Positions 35,736 to 45,600 of a stretch of DNA of 64,000 bases are shown piece after piece (the stretch's first letter is position 1; each line of letters begins with the position of its first letter). The stretch is from Xanthocytophaga agilis (GTDB taxonomy: Bacteria; Bacteroidota; Bacteroidia; Cytophagales; 172606-1), in the NCBI RefSeq assembly GCF_030068605.1, contig NZ_JASJOU010000015.1:1-64000 (forward strand), read 5' to 3'. The notes beneath the pieces are model-generated. The model was given only the letters and a program-made list of their open reading frames with translations, did not search any database and was not told the origin of the DNA. The position numbers were made by a program, and so were the translations under genes.

Positions 35736-36257
35736 TTAATCAATGAGGATATTATTATCCACAAGTTCATTTCTGTATTGCAGTATACTTTTATACAAAG
35801 TGTGCTTACTAAGGTGGTCTAGATATTGTATATTCTTTTTCTTATTGCTAGAAAAAAACAAAATATGATTTGGATCTACAGTCCAAAAGAAGAAGGAATG
35901 AGGCTCACCATGAGTATATTTTATCGCATAAAGACTTTTACCTTTATACTTTGACGTTATGCTATAAGCATACAAACCTTCACGTGAGTTATTATCCTTT
36001 ACAACAGGAAATACATTTAAATCAAATCTCTCGCGATTTTTATTTAGTTTTCCTATTTTAGGTACTTTTCTGGCAATAAATAGCAAATCCTGACTCGTAA
36101 TAGAAATACTATCTTTCTTAGTCATAAAATGAACAAATACTAGACACTTATTTTTTTTATTGTAAATGCCTAATCCGTTTTCTTCAAATATAGGTTGGTG
36201 CATCTTACAACTGCAAAATAGTGCTCCAACAAGTACAAAAACTAATAACTTATTCAT
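35736..36257 (-). CDS. Putative immunity lipoprotein (RHS cassette 5)
   Basis: The 173-aa product has a clear lipoprotein signal (MNKLLVFVLVGALFCSCKM, lipobox FCSC) and a beta-rich mature part that I cannot assign. It starts 11 bp after the RHS tip 36269 on the same strand and is followed by a strong terminator, forming a two-gene toxin-immunity cassette. Envelope location implies that the cognate toxin acts in the periplasm or on the envelope. Confidence 0.6.
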   Translation of the reverse strand: MNKLLVFVLVGALFCSCKMHQPIFEENGLGIYNKKNKCLVFVHFMTKKDSISITSQDLLFIARKVPKIGKLNKNRERFDLNVFPVVKDNNSREGLYAYSITSKYKGKSLYAIKYTHGEPHSFFFWTVDPNHILFFSSNKKKNIQYLDHLSKHTLYKSILQYRNELVDNNILID

Positions 36258-36268
36258 CTTCTTTCAAT

Positions 36269-37198
36269 CTATTTATTTTTATATTGCTTATAAGCTTCTG
36301 CAACAGCCTTTCTACCTGTTGTTTCTCCTGCTTGCATTGCGCTATCACTATCACGACTCACTTTATTGGTATTTGAATAATTAAGTCTACCTTTAATATT
36401 TGAGTATTCATAGATCAAGGTATGGGTCGAACGTAACTCTTTATTATTTTTATCAGCAGTACTAGCTTCATCATAGGTAGCGCTTTCATCTGCAGTAAGT
36501 CCACTAGCAGCACCTTGATCAAGACTAGATTCCTTTTTACCAACATTGTTATTGATCTCACTTACAAATTTCTGAACCTGTTTGGGTCCTATTTTAACTT
36601 CTTTTCCTTCTGAATCCAATATTTCAAAACTTGGAATATCCTTCGCTGTGATAGAACCTAGACTTTCAGCACCGTTTGCATAAATATCAATAATTGCATT
36701 ATCATTATCAGCTATACTGAGTCCATTTACTTCATTGAACTTTCCTTGGTCTGTTTTGAAAGCCCCACGTTCTTCATGTAAATTAATATAATAATTCATT
36801 GCAGATGAACTCATATCAATAATTGCGTTCTTTCCAATATCTGAATGAGAATATGTATTATTTAGTAATTGAATAAACTTAGCGTCAGAAGTCCCACTTA
36901 TGGATTTTATTTGACCATTTTCATAATTAATTAAGACTTTGTTTCCTTGCGGGTCATAAATATCGTTCCCGTCCGGATCTATAAAGCGCATTGGATTATT
37001 AGCACAATAAACATAAGTTGTTACAGAAGCATATTTATCTGCTTTTGAATCGTTTACATGCCATCTGCCCAACTGAGGATCATATTGCCTTGCCCCATAA
37101 TCCATCCAATTCAGTCCAAACTCCTCCTGTTTCTCCTTTCCATTATATTGAAACTCATGATTAGGATTACCTTTAGTTTCAATACCGGCCAGATTCAA
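36269..37198 (-). CDS. RHS C-terminal tip with toxin of unknown type (cassette 5)
   Basis: The RHS junction ([50 protein letters not shown]) precedes a 215-residue tip with no motif I recognise. It ends in a basic helix (GRKAVAEAYKQYKNK). RHS sequence is open in the same frame up to about 37430, through ENHYDPWGLN and YVRIFVASESNVNTWFDEL, then meets unrelated DNA. No signal peptide or full core: a displaced donor cassette. The partner gene at 35736 is the presumed immunity lipoprotein. Confidence 0.65.
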   Translation of the reverse strand: MNLAGIETKGNPNHEFQYNGKEKQEEFGLNWMDYGARQYDPQLGRWHVNDSKADKYASVTTYVYCANNPMRFIDPDGNDIYDPQGNKVLINYENGQIKSISGTSDAKFIQLLNNTYSHSDIGKNAIIDMSSSAMNYYINLHEERGAFKTDQGKFNEVNGLSIADNDNAIIDIYANGAESLGSITAKDIPSFEILDSEGKEVKIGPKQVQKFVSEINNNVGKKESSLDQGAASGLTADESATYDEASTADKNNKELRSTHTLIYEYSNIKGRLNYSNTNKVSRDSDSAMQAGETTGRKAVAEAYKQYKNK

Positions 37199-37440
37199 TC
37201 CCCACGGATCATAATGATTCTCCTGGACAATAGGTGACTCTGTATATGTAATAGAAAGTTCATCAAACCAGGTATTAACGTTGGATTCACTAGCAACAAA
37301 GATTCTTACATACCCGGATTGTTGTATAACCTGTTCGCTAATCTGTAAAAACTGGAACGCATTAGATCCACTTGACAGATACGCAATTCGCTTGGTAAGT
37401 AATTCAGAAGGATACGTTTGCTACGTACTTATTTAGTAGC
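37199..37440 (-). pseudogene. RHS core remnant upstream of cassette 5
   Basis: This is an in-frame upstream continuation of 36269-37198 without a start codon: FQFLQISEQVIQQSGYVRI, SITYTESPIVQENHYDPWG. It corresponds to the jelly-roll-like segment found just before the junction in the full RHS genes at 39932 and 55490. The remaining 170 bp up to the terminator at 37611 hold nothing recognisable. Confidence 0.6.
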
Positions 37441-37610
37441 TTAGATCAAGTTAGAAATTTGATACAAGAATGATGCAGGATTATAATTGTTATCACCTAC
37501 TTGAACCGTTAAAGAGCTTATCTTCTGCAAATTTAGACAGCAGGTCATAACATTGAGATGGAAAACTTCTAAAAGGCTTAGAAAATCATATCGGTTTACA
37601 TACTTTACTA

Positions 37611-37657
37611 TTTCATCTAAGATTGAGGAGAATCATTTTCCTCAGTCTTAGATGAAA
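37611..37657 (-). terminator. Long palindromic terminator
   Basis: Arms TTTCATCTAAGA/TCTTAGATGAAA with an inner GAGGA/TTCCTC stem, 43 bp after the stop of the TonB-domain gene. Confidence 0.65.
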
Positions 37658-37699
37658 TTCTTATTTCGATGAAAAATCTTGTAACAAAATTTACTTGAT

Positions 37700-38113
37700 T
37701 TATCCAATAATTTTAAATGAGATATTTATCATTACTTTAGTTTTAACACTCCTGCCATTTAATTGGCCAGGTCTCCAAAGAGGCATCGTTTTAACGACTC
37801 GGATTGCTTCTTGGTCACATTTATCACACAGACCTTTTTCTATTGTAATATTAGAGATAGTACCATCGTAATTCACTACAAATGATAGATAAACCTTTCC
37901 TGAAACATCAGAATCAACCACCCATTTGATATTTCGACTTATATGTTGTCTCATCCCTTCTTCACCACCAGGAAAAGAAGGCAAAGAATCGACTTCATTT
38001 GTAGCATATATCTTATTATCATTAATAGATTTGTTCTGTCCAATACAACATAAAATGAAAAAACAAGATATAACTACAATACTATTGATCATGAAAATTT
38101 TTCTCAGCTTCAT
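37700..38113 (-). CDS. TonB C-terminal-domain lipoprotein-like protein, probable immunity (RHS cassette 6)
   Basis: The 137-aa product has a hydrophobic signal ending FFILCCIG and a TonB C-terminal fold: SLPSFPGGEEGMRQHISRNI, GKVYLSFVVNYDGTISNI, EAIRVVKTMPLWRPG, LNGRSVKTKVMINISF. In energy transducers this domain contacts outer-membrane receptors, but here it lacks the transmembrane-spacer layout and the ATG overlaps the end of the RHS tip 38082 by 32 bp, the hallmark of a coupled immunity gene. I infer that the fold has been recruited as an immunity protein; a stand-alone envelope function is possible. Confidence 0.7.
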   Translation of the reverse strand: MKLRKIFMINSIVVISCFFILCCIGQNKSINDNKIYATNEVDSLPSFPGGEEGMRQHISRNIKWVVDSDVSGKVYLSFVVNYDGTISNITIEKGLCDKCDQEAIRVVKTMPLWRPGQLNGRSVKTKVMINISFKIIG

Positions 38114-39074
38114 TAGTTCTATTTTTAATTTGATTACCTAACTCTTTATTTCCTTCAATAAACCCCTCCCCATTAGGCCCTGGAATACCTTTATGTCCAT
38201 TGGGTTTTCCGAGAGAGTACATATATGCATGCCCATAAAGTTCATGTCCTATTAGCTTTGCTTTATCTACATCCTTTAGAGTCTCATTAATAATAACTTG
38301 AACCTCATTATTTGGAGAGTTATCTTGGTCTTTTGCAGTGCCAGGTATTAAAGTCTGTCCTAAAAATCCTTCAGGCTCTTTCATTTCTTTTTTTGTCAAA
38401 AAGTCAATATAGTCAACTGGCGCCATGTTTCGCGTTATTATTTTTCCATCAGCGTCTTTGGTACTAAATTTATTTGCAACACTAACATTATAAACCTTTT
38501 TATCATTAACAAGTTGTTTTAAGGCATCTACATTACCACTTTTTCCTGTATTCTTATATTGACTCAGTTTAGCTTTATCAATCATCCCTGTTTTTTTATC
38601 TACAACAACAAAATCTCTAGCTTCTTTAGGTAATGTACTTTTTATAGCTTCTAAAGCTTTCTGATCTTTTGGTCTTACATCCTTTGCTTCCATTCCATCT
38701 GGATCAATAAAGCGAATTGGATTATCGAAGGCATAATTGTAAGGGGAATGTCTACGCATCTTCTCGGACATCTGATCAATCGTATGCCATCTGCCCAACT
38801 GAGGATCATATTGCCTTGCTCCATAATCCATCCAGTTCAGGCCAAACTCTTCCTGCTTTTCCTTTCCATTGTACTGAAATTTATCATTCGGATTACCTTT
38901 TGTTTCAATTCCTGCCAGATTCAATCCCCAAGGATCATAATGATTTTCCTGAACGATCAGATCCCGTGAATAACTAATCTTGATATCATCAAACCAAACG
39001 GGTCTTTCACTTTCATTGGCGACCAGAATCTGTACATAGCCGTCTTCTGTGGCTACACGAGATAAATGAATCAA
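38082..39074 (-). CDS. RHS C-terminal tip with putative metallopeptidase-like toxin (cassette 6)
   Basis: RHS sequence ([73 protein letters not shown]) runs to about residue 130; the last 200 residues are the toxin. The segment KLIGHELYGHAYMYSLG looks like a metal-binding helix, with HExxxH spacing as in cassette 2. No core or export signal is attached. The TonB-domain gene overlaps its 3' end by 32 bp. Confidence 0.65.
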   Translation of the reverse strand: MIHLSRVATEDGYVQILVANESERPVWFDDIKISYSRDLIVQENHYDPWGLNLAGIETKGNPNDKFQYNGKEKQEEFGLNWMDYGARQYDPQLGRWHTIDQMSEKMRRHSPYNYAFDNPIRFIDPDGMEAKDVRPKDQKALEAIKSTLPKEARDFVVVDKKTGMIDKAKLSQYKNTGKSGNVDALKQLVNDKKVYNVSVANKFSTKDADGKIITRNMAPVDYIDFLTKKEMKEPEGFLGQTLIPGTAKDQDNSPNNEVQVIINETLKDVDKAKLIGHELYGHAYMYSLGKPNGHKGIPGPNGEGFIEGNKELGNQIKNRTNEAEKNFHDQ

Positions 39075-39107
39075 TTATTTTTCAGTCAGTAATGCCAGAA
39101 AACAAAA

Positions 39108-39129
39108 AGCCTGCTTATTAAAGCAGGCT
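39108..39129 (-). terminator. Terminator
   Basis: Perfect 9-bp stem AGCCTGCTT/AAGCAGGCT followed on the minus strand by TTTTTGTTTT; it ends the RHS-immunity transcript from 39932 and 39300. Confidence 0.8.
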
Positions 39130-39299
39130 CTCTATTGCATCAAAAAACAGTTAAGATTGAACAAATGAAAGCTGAAACTTAAAACGCATAACAAAGTAAA
39201 AAATAACATCCAGATAGATAACTCCATTTCTGATTTAGTTTCCAACTAAGTTAAGTAAGTTTTATGTTCCGATTTCTAGAAATCCATCAAACATATTCA

Positions 39300-39920
39300 T
39301 TAACTTTTATCTTTAAGCCGGGCTATTCGAACTGGATCCACTATAGATCCTTCTACTATAGGATCAACCTTGTCTAATAAAGCTAATTTATCATATGCTT
39401 CCAAAAATTTATCAATAGACTTAATATTATCGAAAAGGCCATAAGAATTAAGTGGATTTTTCTCTAACATGCTGTATTGCCTGTTTTCAAATAAAGCATG
39501 TCTTATTAATGACCATCCACCCAACTGCAAGATATCATATCCCAACCATTCAATTTGTGATGAAGGTATCTGACACTCTCCCTTTATAGAGTTTAATGTT
39601 GGAGAAGAAATAGCAATTATTTCATTTTTTAGTTTTATATCCTCGTTTAAGTTTATAAAAAGATTTGCTTCTGTTATTTTTTTTAAGATACCAATAAATG
39701 TACCATCATTAACTGAATTTTCTATCTCTCGATATTTTTGATCTAAAAACTTATTTAGTAGGTTTTTATGAAAATATACTTCTATATCAAACCAATACAA
39801 ACGGTCTATACCATAATAATAGATTTGATTGATAGGTGGTAGATGATAGCCGCTCATATATCCCTCGGCATAATTGTATGACGGTTTTCTTACCATTAGG
39901 TAGCCTGTAATTGTTTCCAT
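39300..39920 (-). CDS. Putative cytoplasmic immunity protein for the RHS toxin 39932
   Basis: The 206-aa product has no signal peptide or membrane segment, unlike the other immunity candidates in this locus. It starts 11 bp after the stop of the 1833-residue RHS gene and is closed by a terminator. A cytoplasmic partner implies that this toxin works inside the target cell, for example on nucleic acid. I recognise no family; the protein is mixed alpha/beta with many aromatic residues in the first 50 positions. Confidence 0.6.
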   Translation of the reverse strand: METITGYLMVRKPSYNYAEGYMSGYHLPPINQIYYYGIDRLYWFDIEVYFHKNLLNKFLDQKYREIENSVNDGTFIGILKKITEANLFINLNEDIKLKNEIIAISSPTLNSIKGECQIPSSQIEWLGYDILQLGGWSLIRHALFENRQYSMLEKNPLNSYGLFDNIKSIDKFLEAYDKLALLDKVDPIVEGSIVDPVRIARLKDKS

Positions 39921-39931
39921 AAGATTTATTA

Positions 39932-42900
39932 TTAGGGTGTTATTTGAACGTGGCCACCTTTGACTGCACCAGGCAAATGAATGTGAGGGCCTTTTACCCA
40001 GTGATTTCCAACAGATACCATATCTGATGCAGTGGCACGAAAACCGGGATATCCAATTTCTTCCGCAAGTTCAATAACGGCTCTTGTATCGCCAGGAGAC
40101 AAAGCTCTAGTTCCTTTTAATGTAGCTTCATAAACAAGATCTTTCAATGCTTCCTGATCTGGAGTCATTCTTTTGCTCAAACTAGCTCCAGCCGTATATG
40201 TAATCGGCCCGCCATGTCGTCCTAAAGCTCCTTTAAGTATATTATAAACACCTTTTGGACCAATGATTGTTAAAATCTCAAAGAATACATAGTCTTCATT
40301 AACATTACCAATTGCAGATGGATGTGCAGGTAAACGATGATCAGTTGTCCAATTTGATGCCCAGTATCTTTTAAACCCCTCCATTCTCCCTTCCCGAATC
40401 ACTCTATCAGGATATCCCATAAAGAATCTAGCGCCAGCTTTATATTCAGCTTTTGCTTTATCCTCATAAATCTTTTGTACTTCTCGTAGCTTGGCATCAT
40501 TATTTTCGTCATTAATAGCATCATCTGCAGAGGTCGGAGTAACGGATACTTCTGGCAACTGAACGACATCTTCATTAGTATTGAAATTGTTCCAATTATT
40601 AGGCAAGTCATTTAAATGAATAGTAGTATCCAATCCACTCGGATCACTATAAAGCATAGGGTTATTCACTACCCAGGAATAAGGAGATTGATCCTCTTTA
40701 TCAATTGGATCAATTTGCCACAATCTGCCTAGCTGTGGATCTTGCACACGAAAATCAGCCATATTCCAGTTTAATCCAAAGGATTCCTCTTTTTCAATAC
40801 CATTGTACTGAAGTTTATGATTCGGATTACCCTGTGTTTCAATGCCGACCAGATTCAATCCCCACGGGTCATAATGATTCTCTTGAACAATCAGATCTTT
40901 TGTGTAACTAACCTTGATATCATCAAACCAAACAGGGCTCTGCGATTCATTAGCTACCAGAATCTGAACATAGCCATCTTCTTGCGCAACATAGGATAAA
41001 TGCAACTCTTCCCAGCCTTCTTCTGCCACTTCAGTAACCTGACGAATCCTGGCTGATGTTAACTGATAGTTTTTATCATAAATCAGCATTTTTAAATACC
41101 CTACCGGTTCTGCTCCTGCCTGTGGCATCGCAAAATTATGGCTAAGCCCTATCTGCAAGTTAGTAAAAATATTCTTATTGGTTTCACTACCTGCTACAGG
41201 TGTTGAGTTAGCTGTATTGCCTAGTGAAGCAAACAAGCCTACCGGAGTACCTGCAGAACCATTCGACGCATAATTGGCAAACACCTCGGCCTCGATTTTA
41301 TCTCCTTTCTTTACATACAGCGTTTTCCATGGTCCTAATGCCGGAGCAGTTGTAGGAGATGAAGCAGAGGAATAAAGTTTGGCAGATTTAACTCCAGTAC
41401 GGGGATTTTCTCCATTACGAGTCGTAGTTAGATTCTCAAACTGGCTTTCTTCATACTCCTTGCGAGAATCTTCCATAGTGGCATAAAAAGGAGCAACTCG
41501 TGCTGCTTCCCGAAAAGCTACTCTCAGATTACCTAAATGATCCTTGTAATGGTATTCATAGGCAAACTCTGTCGTACCTGCCAGTTCAGGAGGTAATGCT
41601 CTTCCTTCTGCTGTGGGCACAAACTGTAGCTTTCTGTTTTCATACACCATCCCCCCTATGTAATCGGTTTTGCTGCCGGTACTGGTCGTCTTTTTGTATT
41701 TGACACCTGCTGCTGTATAGAAATAGGAAATTGTATTTCCATTTTGGAACTGAATGTAGGTAGGCAGGTTTAACTGGTTATAGAGAATGCTTTGAATGCC
41801 TTTGTTGTCATCAAAGAACATGTTTCCTGCTTCATCATAATTATATTCGATGGAAGCATCGCCAGCAGTTCCATCTTTAAAATCTCCAGCCAGTCCCACA
41901 CTCTTATACTGGCCTTCATCTTTTACATTAAACAGACGATTGCCATCATAAGAGTAGGATAGTTTATCTACTTCTCCCCATCCGGTAGCACTACTGGATG
42001 TTCCGGCTATCATTCCCAGCCGGGTAAGCTTGTCAATATTGCCGTTTTTGTCATAAGAGACTAGCGGCATATCATAGTGTTCTCCACTTTTCGTAGAAAC
42101 ATAGCTAGCTGAAGTAATACGGTTCATTGCATCATAGAAGTAATTGTAACTTCGTTCGATGCCATCGGCTCGGGAAATCCATTTCTGGGAAGAGATATTA
42201 CCATTGAACTGCGCTTCACCATTCGCTAAGGGTGTATTATAGGAAAGTGCTAAGGCAAACTTATCATCACTATCCCCTCCTGTCAGTGTACCCCCATTGA
42301 TAGAGGTCATCCAGCCCCGAATATTATATTTGTAGTCTACTGTCTGTAAGGCATTTCCTTCTGAAGAAGTACTGCTATAGGCAGGGGAATATTGACCAAG
42401 TTTTTTCTTAATCATCTCTCCCAGTGCATTATAGGTACTAGCAGCTAACTTTTCCTCTACCCCTGTACCTATTTTCTGATAGGAAGCGATAATTCTACCT
42501 GCATGATCATACTGAGTACGGGTACGGATGGTCAGCGTTTGTCGGCTCTGATCCAGTGCATCCGGATTCTGATGACGGGTAAGGGTTTCAAGTACTTTGC
42601 CAGAGAAATCATAGCGGATTGAACTAATATCTATGCCACCCTGATGATTTTCTGCAAGTGTCTGAATCACCCGGCTATAACTATCATAATAGTTTACACT
42701 CACCAAACCTTTTACAGTTTGCCCAACAGAAGTTTCCAAAAGACTTGTATACGTACCCGTGGCTTTTCCAAGTAGTTGATTATCTGCACTCTGATCAAAA
42801 TTAGAAGGAATCACTTGTGTGTTATAGGCTAGTGCACTTTCTACAGGTAAGAAACTGTAATCATCATAAAAATGGATAGTTTGTGGGATAAAACCTGTAT

Positions 42901-45433
42901 TGGGAAACGCCTCATGACTATAACCAGTTTTGCTCTCAGCTATTTCAGAAGCGGTAATAGTTTCTGTGTTACGTGTTTCCCAGACTTGAGCCTGACTATT
43001 AACTTGATTCTGTAAATCCTGACGAGTTGTACCTACAGGAGCAATCCAGGTTCCTGTCATCACCACTCTGCCCAAAGCATCATATTTGGTAAAATTCCAC
43101 TGATTGGTAATCCGATCCTGTACAAAAGAATTAGGTTTGTATCCAAGGGCAGAACCTTGCAGGGCACTTTGAGTCAATACTACTTCATCCCGCCTATTAT
43201 AAACCATCTGGGAAAGTCCACCTCCAGGCACTCGTTTGCGGATCATCCGGTGGCGCTCGTCATAGTCATAGGCAAACAGCCAGGTTTTGGTGAACTCAGC
43301 ATTAAAATCAAAGCTGTAATTTACAGAAGCAAGTGCATCCGTGGCTTTGGGCGGAATTACATAGCGCAGTAAACCAAAATCATCATAAATATAATAGGTG
43401 GTCGCCCAGCCCGAAGTTTGCGACTCGGTTAAACTAGCTAATGAGGCAGGGGTTGCACTACTTTGTACCCGTTTACATACAACCTGACCTTTTTTGTCTG
43501 TATATTCTATTACTTTTTTGCCATGCTCATCCGTAGTTTCACTTACTAACAGTTGCCCTTCGTTTTGTCCATTACTGTTTGCAAAGGAATAATATCCATT
43601 ACTGCCGCTTTGACTGAAAGCAGTGCCACTAGCCGGATCATAGCTCCACAATCGCACTTCGTTTTCCAGATTGGTGCGTTGCACCATCCGTACAATTTTA
43701 TTATCGGTATGATTCAGATCTGTTCTGTTTTTGATCTGCCAATCAGTTCCTACTGCTCCCTGAGCCAGCACCCGGTTCAAAGGAGAGCTTTCATAGACAG
43801 TTTCAGCAAAAGCGGCCCCTTCTCCTTTGAGCTGATCATAAAAGGGTTGTTGACTGGACAGTGCATTACCCTGAAAATGCAACTGTGGATTGGCACTATT
43901 GCCTGCTGCCGTATAAGGCAGGTATTTTTTCACTTCCCGTCCAAACGGATCATATTCTGCAAAAGAGACAATATCGTTTCGTTTTCCATCGATCTCAGGA
44001 GCCCCCTGCACCACCACCGATTGTAAAGATCTACCCAATCCATCCAGATAGGATATCTTTTGAGAGAGATCTTTAGCTGACAGATTTTTAATCGTATTCT
44101 CATCTTGTTGCCCTGCTTTGAAAACAGTATTTTCCACCACAAAGTTACGATCGGTTTCGGCTGGCAATCCTACAGCGGGTAAAGCTCCCTTCACAGTAAT
44201 CGTGACTGTTTCGACAATCTTGCTATTAGTATTATCATTGGCTAGTGATACTTTATACCGGTAAGTGCCTTCGGTTAGCTCACACAAACGATAACTGCCA
44301 TCAGCTTCTCTCTCAGGCAAGGCAGGACTATTTCCATCAACTGTCCAGACTACAGCTGAAGAAGTAGCCTGCAAACTGACTGTGGAGGAAACTCTGGCGG
44401 CTCCATTGAAAAGAGTCCCTGCCGCACCATTGGTCACCAGATTGGGAACCTGAGCACTCAGATCGGAATTGTCCATCGACCAATACCCTACCAGATTAGC
44501 ACTGGCAGGATCTGTTTTCTGCTGATAAGCAGACTTGATATCTGTTTCACTTCTTTCCACACTCCATACTTTGACTTCATCTATCTGTCCGGCAAAATAC
44601 TGAGACGTACCTTGTCTGCCTCCTATGCGAAAATCATTCTGGGTGGTAGCTGCATCCCCAATCACCCCTGTTCCTGTATAGGTATTGGCAAGGGTTCCAT
44701 TCAGATAGGTTTTTATCACTCCATTCTGATAACTGACTGCCACATGCGACCAGGTGTTTAAGGGAGCCACTACACCTGTGTTTATCCAGCCCCAACCCGG
44801 AGTGGTGTTGGCAAAGGCACATTGAATGGTTCCATTGGGAAAACGGGCCAACAGATATTCGCCTTCTTTAGAAAGAATAACTCCTCCAGCGGTTGCATGA
44901 CTGCCTGCTCCTGTAGGATAAATCCAGGCTTCAAAGCTAGCAGTAGTAGTAAACTTGAGAGCAGCGATAGTGCCTACCTGTACAAAGTCATTGACTCCAT
45001 CAAGCAACAAGGCATTTCCGGCATTGGAGCTAGCTGTGGCAGAAAGCGAGGCACACTCTCCTACTGAAATGACCTGATTGGCCACTGTGGTAATAATTGC
45101 ATTTTCAGATGCAGGTACTTCCCCACTGACAGGAGCGACAATCTGCATATCCAGATCCAAGCCTGCTGGGATCACTACTCCAGCAGTGCCTGCACCGGGA
45201 TAAAGGGTAATTTTCTCACTGGCACGGGCAGGAGACTGATACGAGTTCAGGTTCAATTCCTTGGGCACACTCTGGGCATAGGTAGCCCATCCGCCCCCCA
45301 ATACCCCACTCCAGCATAAGACCAGCACAAGTATACCTATCGGGAGTCTACCTAGCTGGTAATACTTTCGAAAAAAGAGTGTTTGTTTCGTAATTTGTAT
45401 AGAAGATAACATAAAATAACAATAGTGAGTCAA
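39932..45433 (-). CDS. Full-length LamG-RHS polymorphic toxin (unit A)
   Basis: The 1833-aa product has an N-terminal signal/hydrophobic segment (about 30-53), a LamG-type domain (about 140-330, ALLLDGVNDFVQVG, SFEAWIYPTG, QIDEVKVWS), a DUF6443-like start of the RHS region (DRNFVVENTVF ... YLDGLGRSLQSV), and YD repeats making the RHS shell, to about 1500. The junction here reads YNGIEKEESFGLNWNMADF and is more diverged than in the displaced cassettes. The last 232 residues form the toxin, ending HWVKGPHIHLPGAVKGGHV; the HxH and GH pattern suggests a His-dependent nuclease, not proven. The cytoplasmic immunity gene 39300 follows. It lies in one operon-like run with 45490, 47328 and 48675. Its first 450 residues are almost identical to those of the second RHS gene at 55490. 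Confidence 0.9.
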   Translation of the reverse strand: MTHYCYFMLSSIQITKQTLFFRKYYQLGRLPIGILVLVLCWSGVLGGGWATYAQSVPKELNLNSYQSPARASEKITLYPGAGTAGVVIPAGLDLDMQIVAPVSGEVPASENAIITTVANQVISVGECASLSATASSNAGNALLLDGVNDFVQVGTIAALKFTTTASFEAWIYPTGAGSHATAGGVILSKEGEYLLARFPNGTIQCAFANTTPGWGWINTGVVAPLNTWSHVAVSYQNGVIKTYLNGTLANTYTGTGVIGDAATTQNDFRIGGRQGTSQYFAGQIDEVKVWSVERSETDIKSAYQQKTDPASANLVGYWSMDNSDLSAQVPNLVTNGAAGTLFNGAARVSSTVSLQATSSAVVWTVDGNSPALPEREADGSYRLCELTEGTYRYKVSLANDNTNSKIVETVTITVKGALPAVGLPAETDRNFVVENTVFKAGQQDENTIKNLSAKDLSQKISYLDGLGRSLQSVVVQGAPEIDGKRNDIVSFAEYDPFGREVKKYLPYTAAGNSANPQLHFQGNALSSQQPFYDQLKGEGAAFAETVYESSPLNRVLAQGAVGTDWQIKNRTDLNHTDNKIVRMVQRTNLENEVRLWSYDPASGTAFSQSGSNGYYSFANSNGQNEGQLLVSETTDEHGKKVIEYTDKKGQVVCKRVQSSATPASLASLTESQTSGWATTYYIYDDFGLLRYVIPPKATDALASVNYSFDFNAEFTKTWLFAYDYDERHRMIRKRVPGGGLSQMVYNRRDEVVLTQSALQGSALGYKPNSFVQDRITNQWNFTKYDALGRVVMTGTWIAPVGTTRQDLQNQVNSQAQVWETRNTETITASEIAESKTGYSHEAFPNTGFIPQTIHFYDDYSFLPVESALAYNTQVIPSNFDQSADNQLLGKATGTYTSLLETSVGQTVKGLVSVNYYDSYSRVIQTLAENHQGGIDISSIRYDFSGKVLETLTRHQNPDALDQSRQTLTIRTRTQYDHAGRIIASYQKIGTGVEEKLAASTYNALGEMIKKKLGQYSPAYSSTSSEGNALQTVDYKYNIRGWMTSINGGTLTGGDSDDKFALALSYNTPLANGEAQFNGNISSQKWISRADGIERSYNYFYDAMNRITSASYVSTKSGEHYDMPLVSYDKNGNIDKLTRLGMIAGTSSSATGWGEVDKLSYSYDGNRLFNVKDEGQYKSVGLAGDFKDGTAGDASIEYNYDEAGNMFFDDNKGIQSILYNQLNLPTYIQFQNGNTISYFYTAAGVKYKKTTSTGSKTDYIGGMVYENRKLQFVPTAEGRALPPELAGTTEFAYEYHYKDHLGNLRVAFREAARVAPFYATMEDSRKEYEESQFENLTTTRNGENPRTGVKSAKLYSSASSPTTAPALGPWKTLYVKKGDKIEAEVFANYASNGSAGTPVGLFASLGNTANSTPVAGSETNKNIFTNLQIGLSHNFAMPQAGAEPVGYLKMLIYDKNYQLTSARIRQVTEVAEEGWEELHLSYVAQEDGYVQILVANESQSPVWFDDIKVSYTKDLIVQENHYDPWGLNLVGIETQGNPNHKLQYNGIEKEESFGLNWNMADFRVQDPQLGRLWQIDPIDKEDQSPYSWVVNNPMLYSDPSGLDTTIHLNDLPNNWNNFNTNEDVVQLPEVSVTPTSADDAINDENNDAKLREVQKIYEDKAKAEYKAGARFFMGYPDRVIREGRMEGFKRYWASNWTTDHRLPAHPSAIGNVNEDYVFFEILTIIGPKGVYNILKGALGRHGGPITYTAGASLSKRMTPDQEALKDLVYEATLKGTRALSPGDTRAVIELAEEIGYPGFRATASDMVSVGNHWVKGPHIHLPGAVKGGHVQITP

Positions 45434-45600
45434 TAAGGTGGTAAGGATAAGAATCAGACAGGCTGTCTATCAAAAGATCTATCTGAGACCTACTGACTTT
45501 TTACAGTTTGATCTTGGACCTGAGTAGCCATCTGAATAGTTCCTGAAGAAGCCCGGTTACGGATCAGTACCTTGTCATTGAACACATTGCCTCCAATACT
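44370..45600 (-). repeat. Long direct repeat, copy A (partner near 60100-61345)
   Basis: The 5' part of the RHS gene, the spacer and the last part of the upstream gene (end of 45490-47244) are nearly identical to the corresponding stretch of unit B. The match breaks into patches in the RHS middle, as expected for gene conversion between paralogues. The two copies lie about 15.7 kb apart in the same orientation and could recombine to delete or duplicate the genes between them. Confidence 0.8.

Noticed and set aside
43553-44026. 157-codon ORF antisense to the RHS gene
   Set aside because: Lies wholly inside the conserved RHS reading frame; product has no recognisable features.
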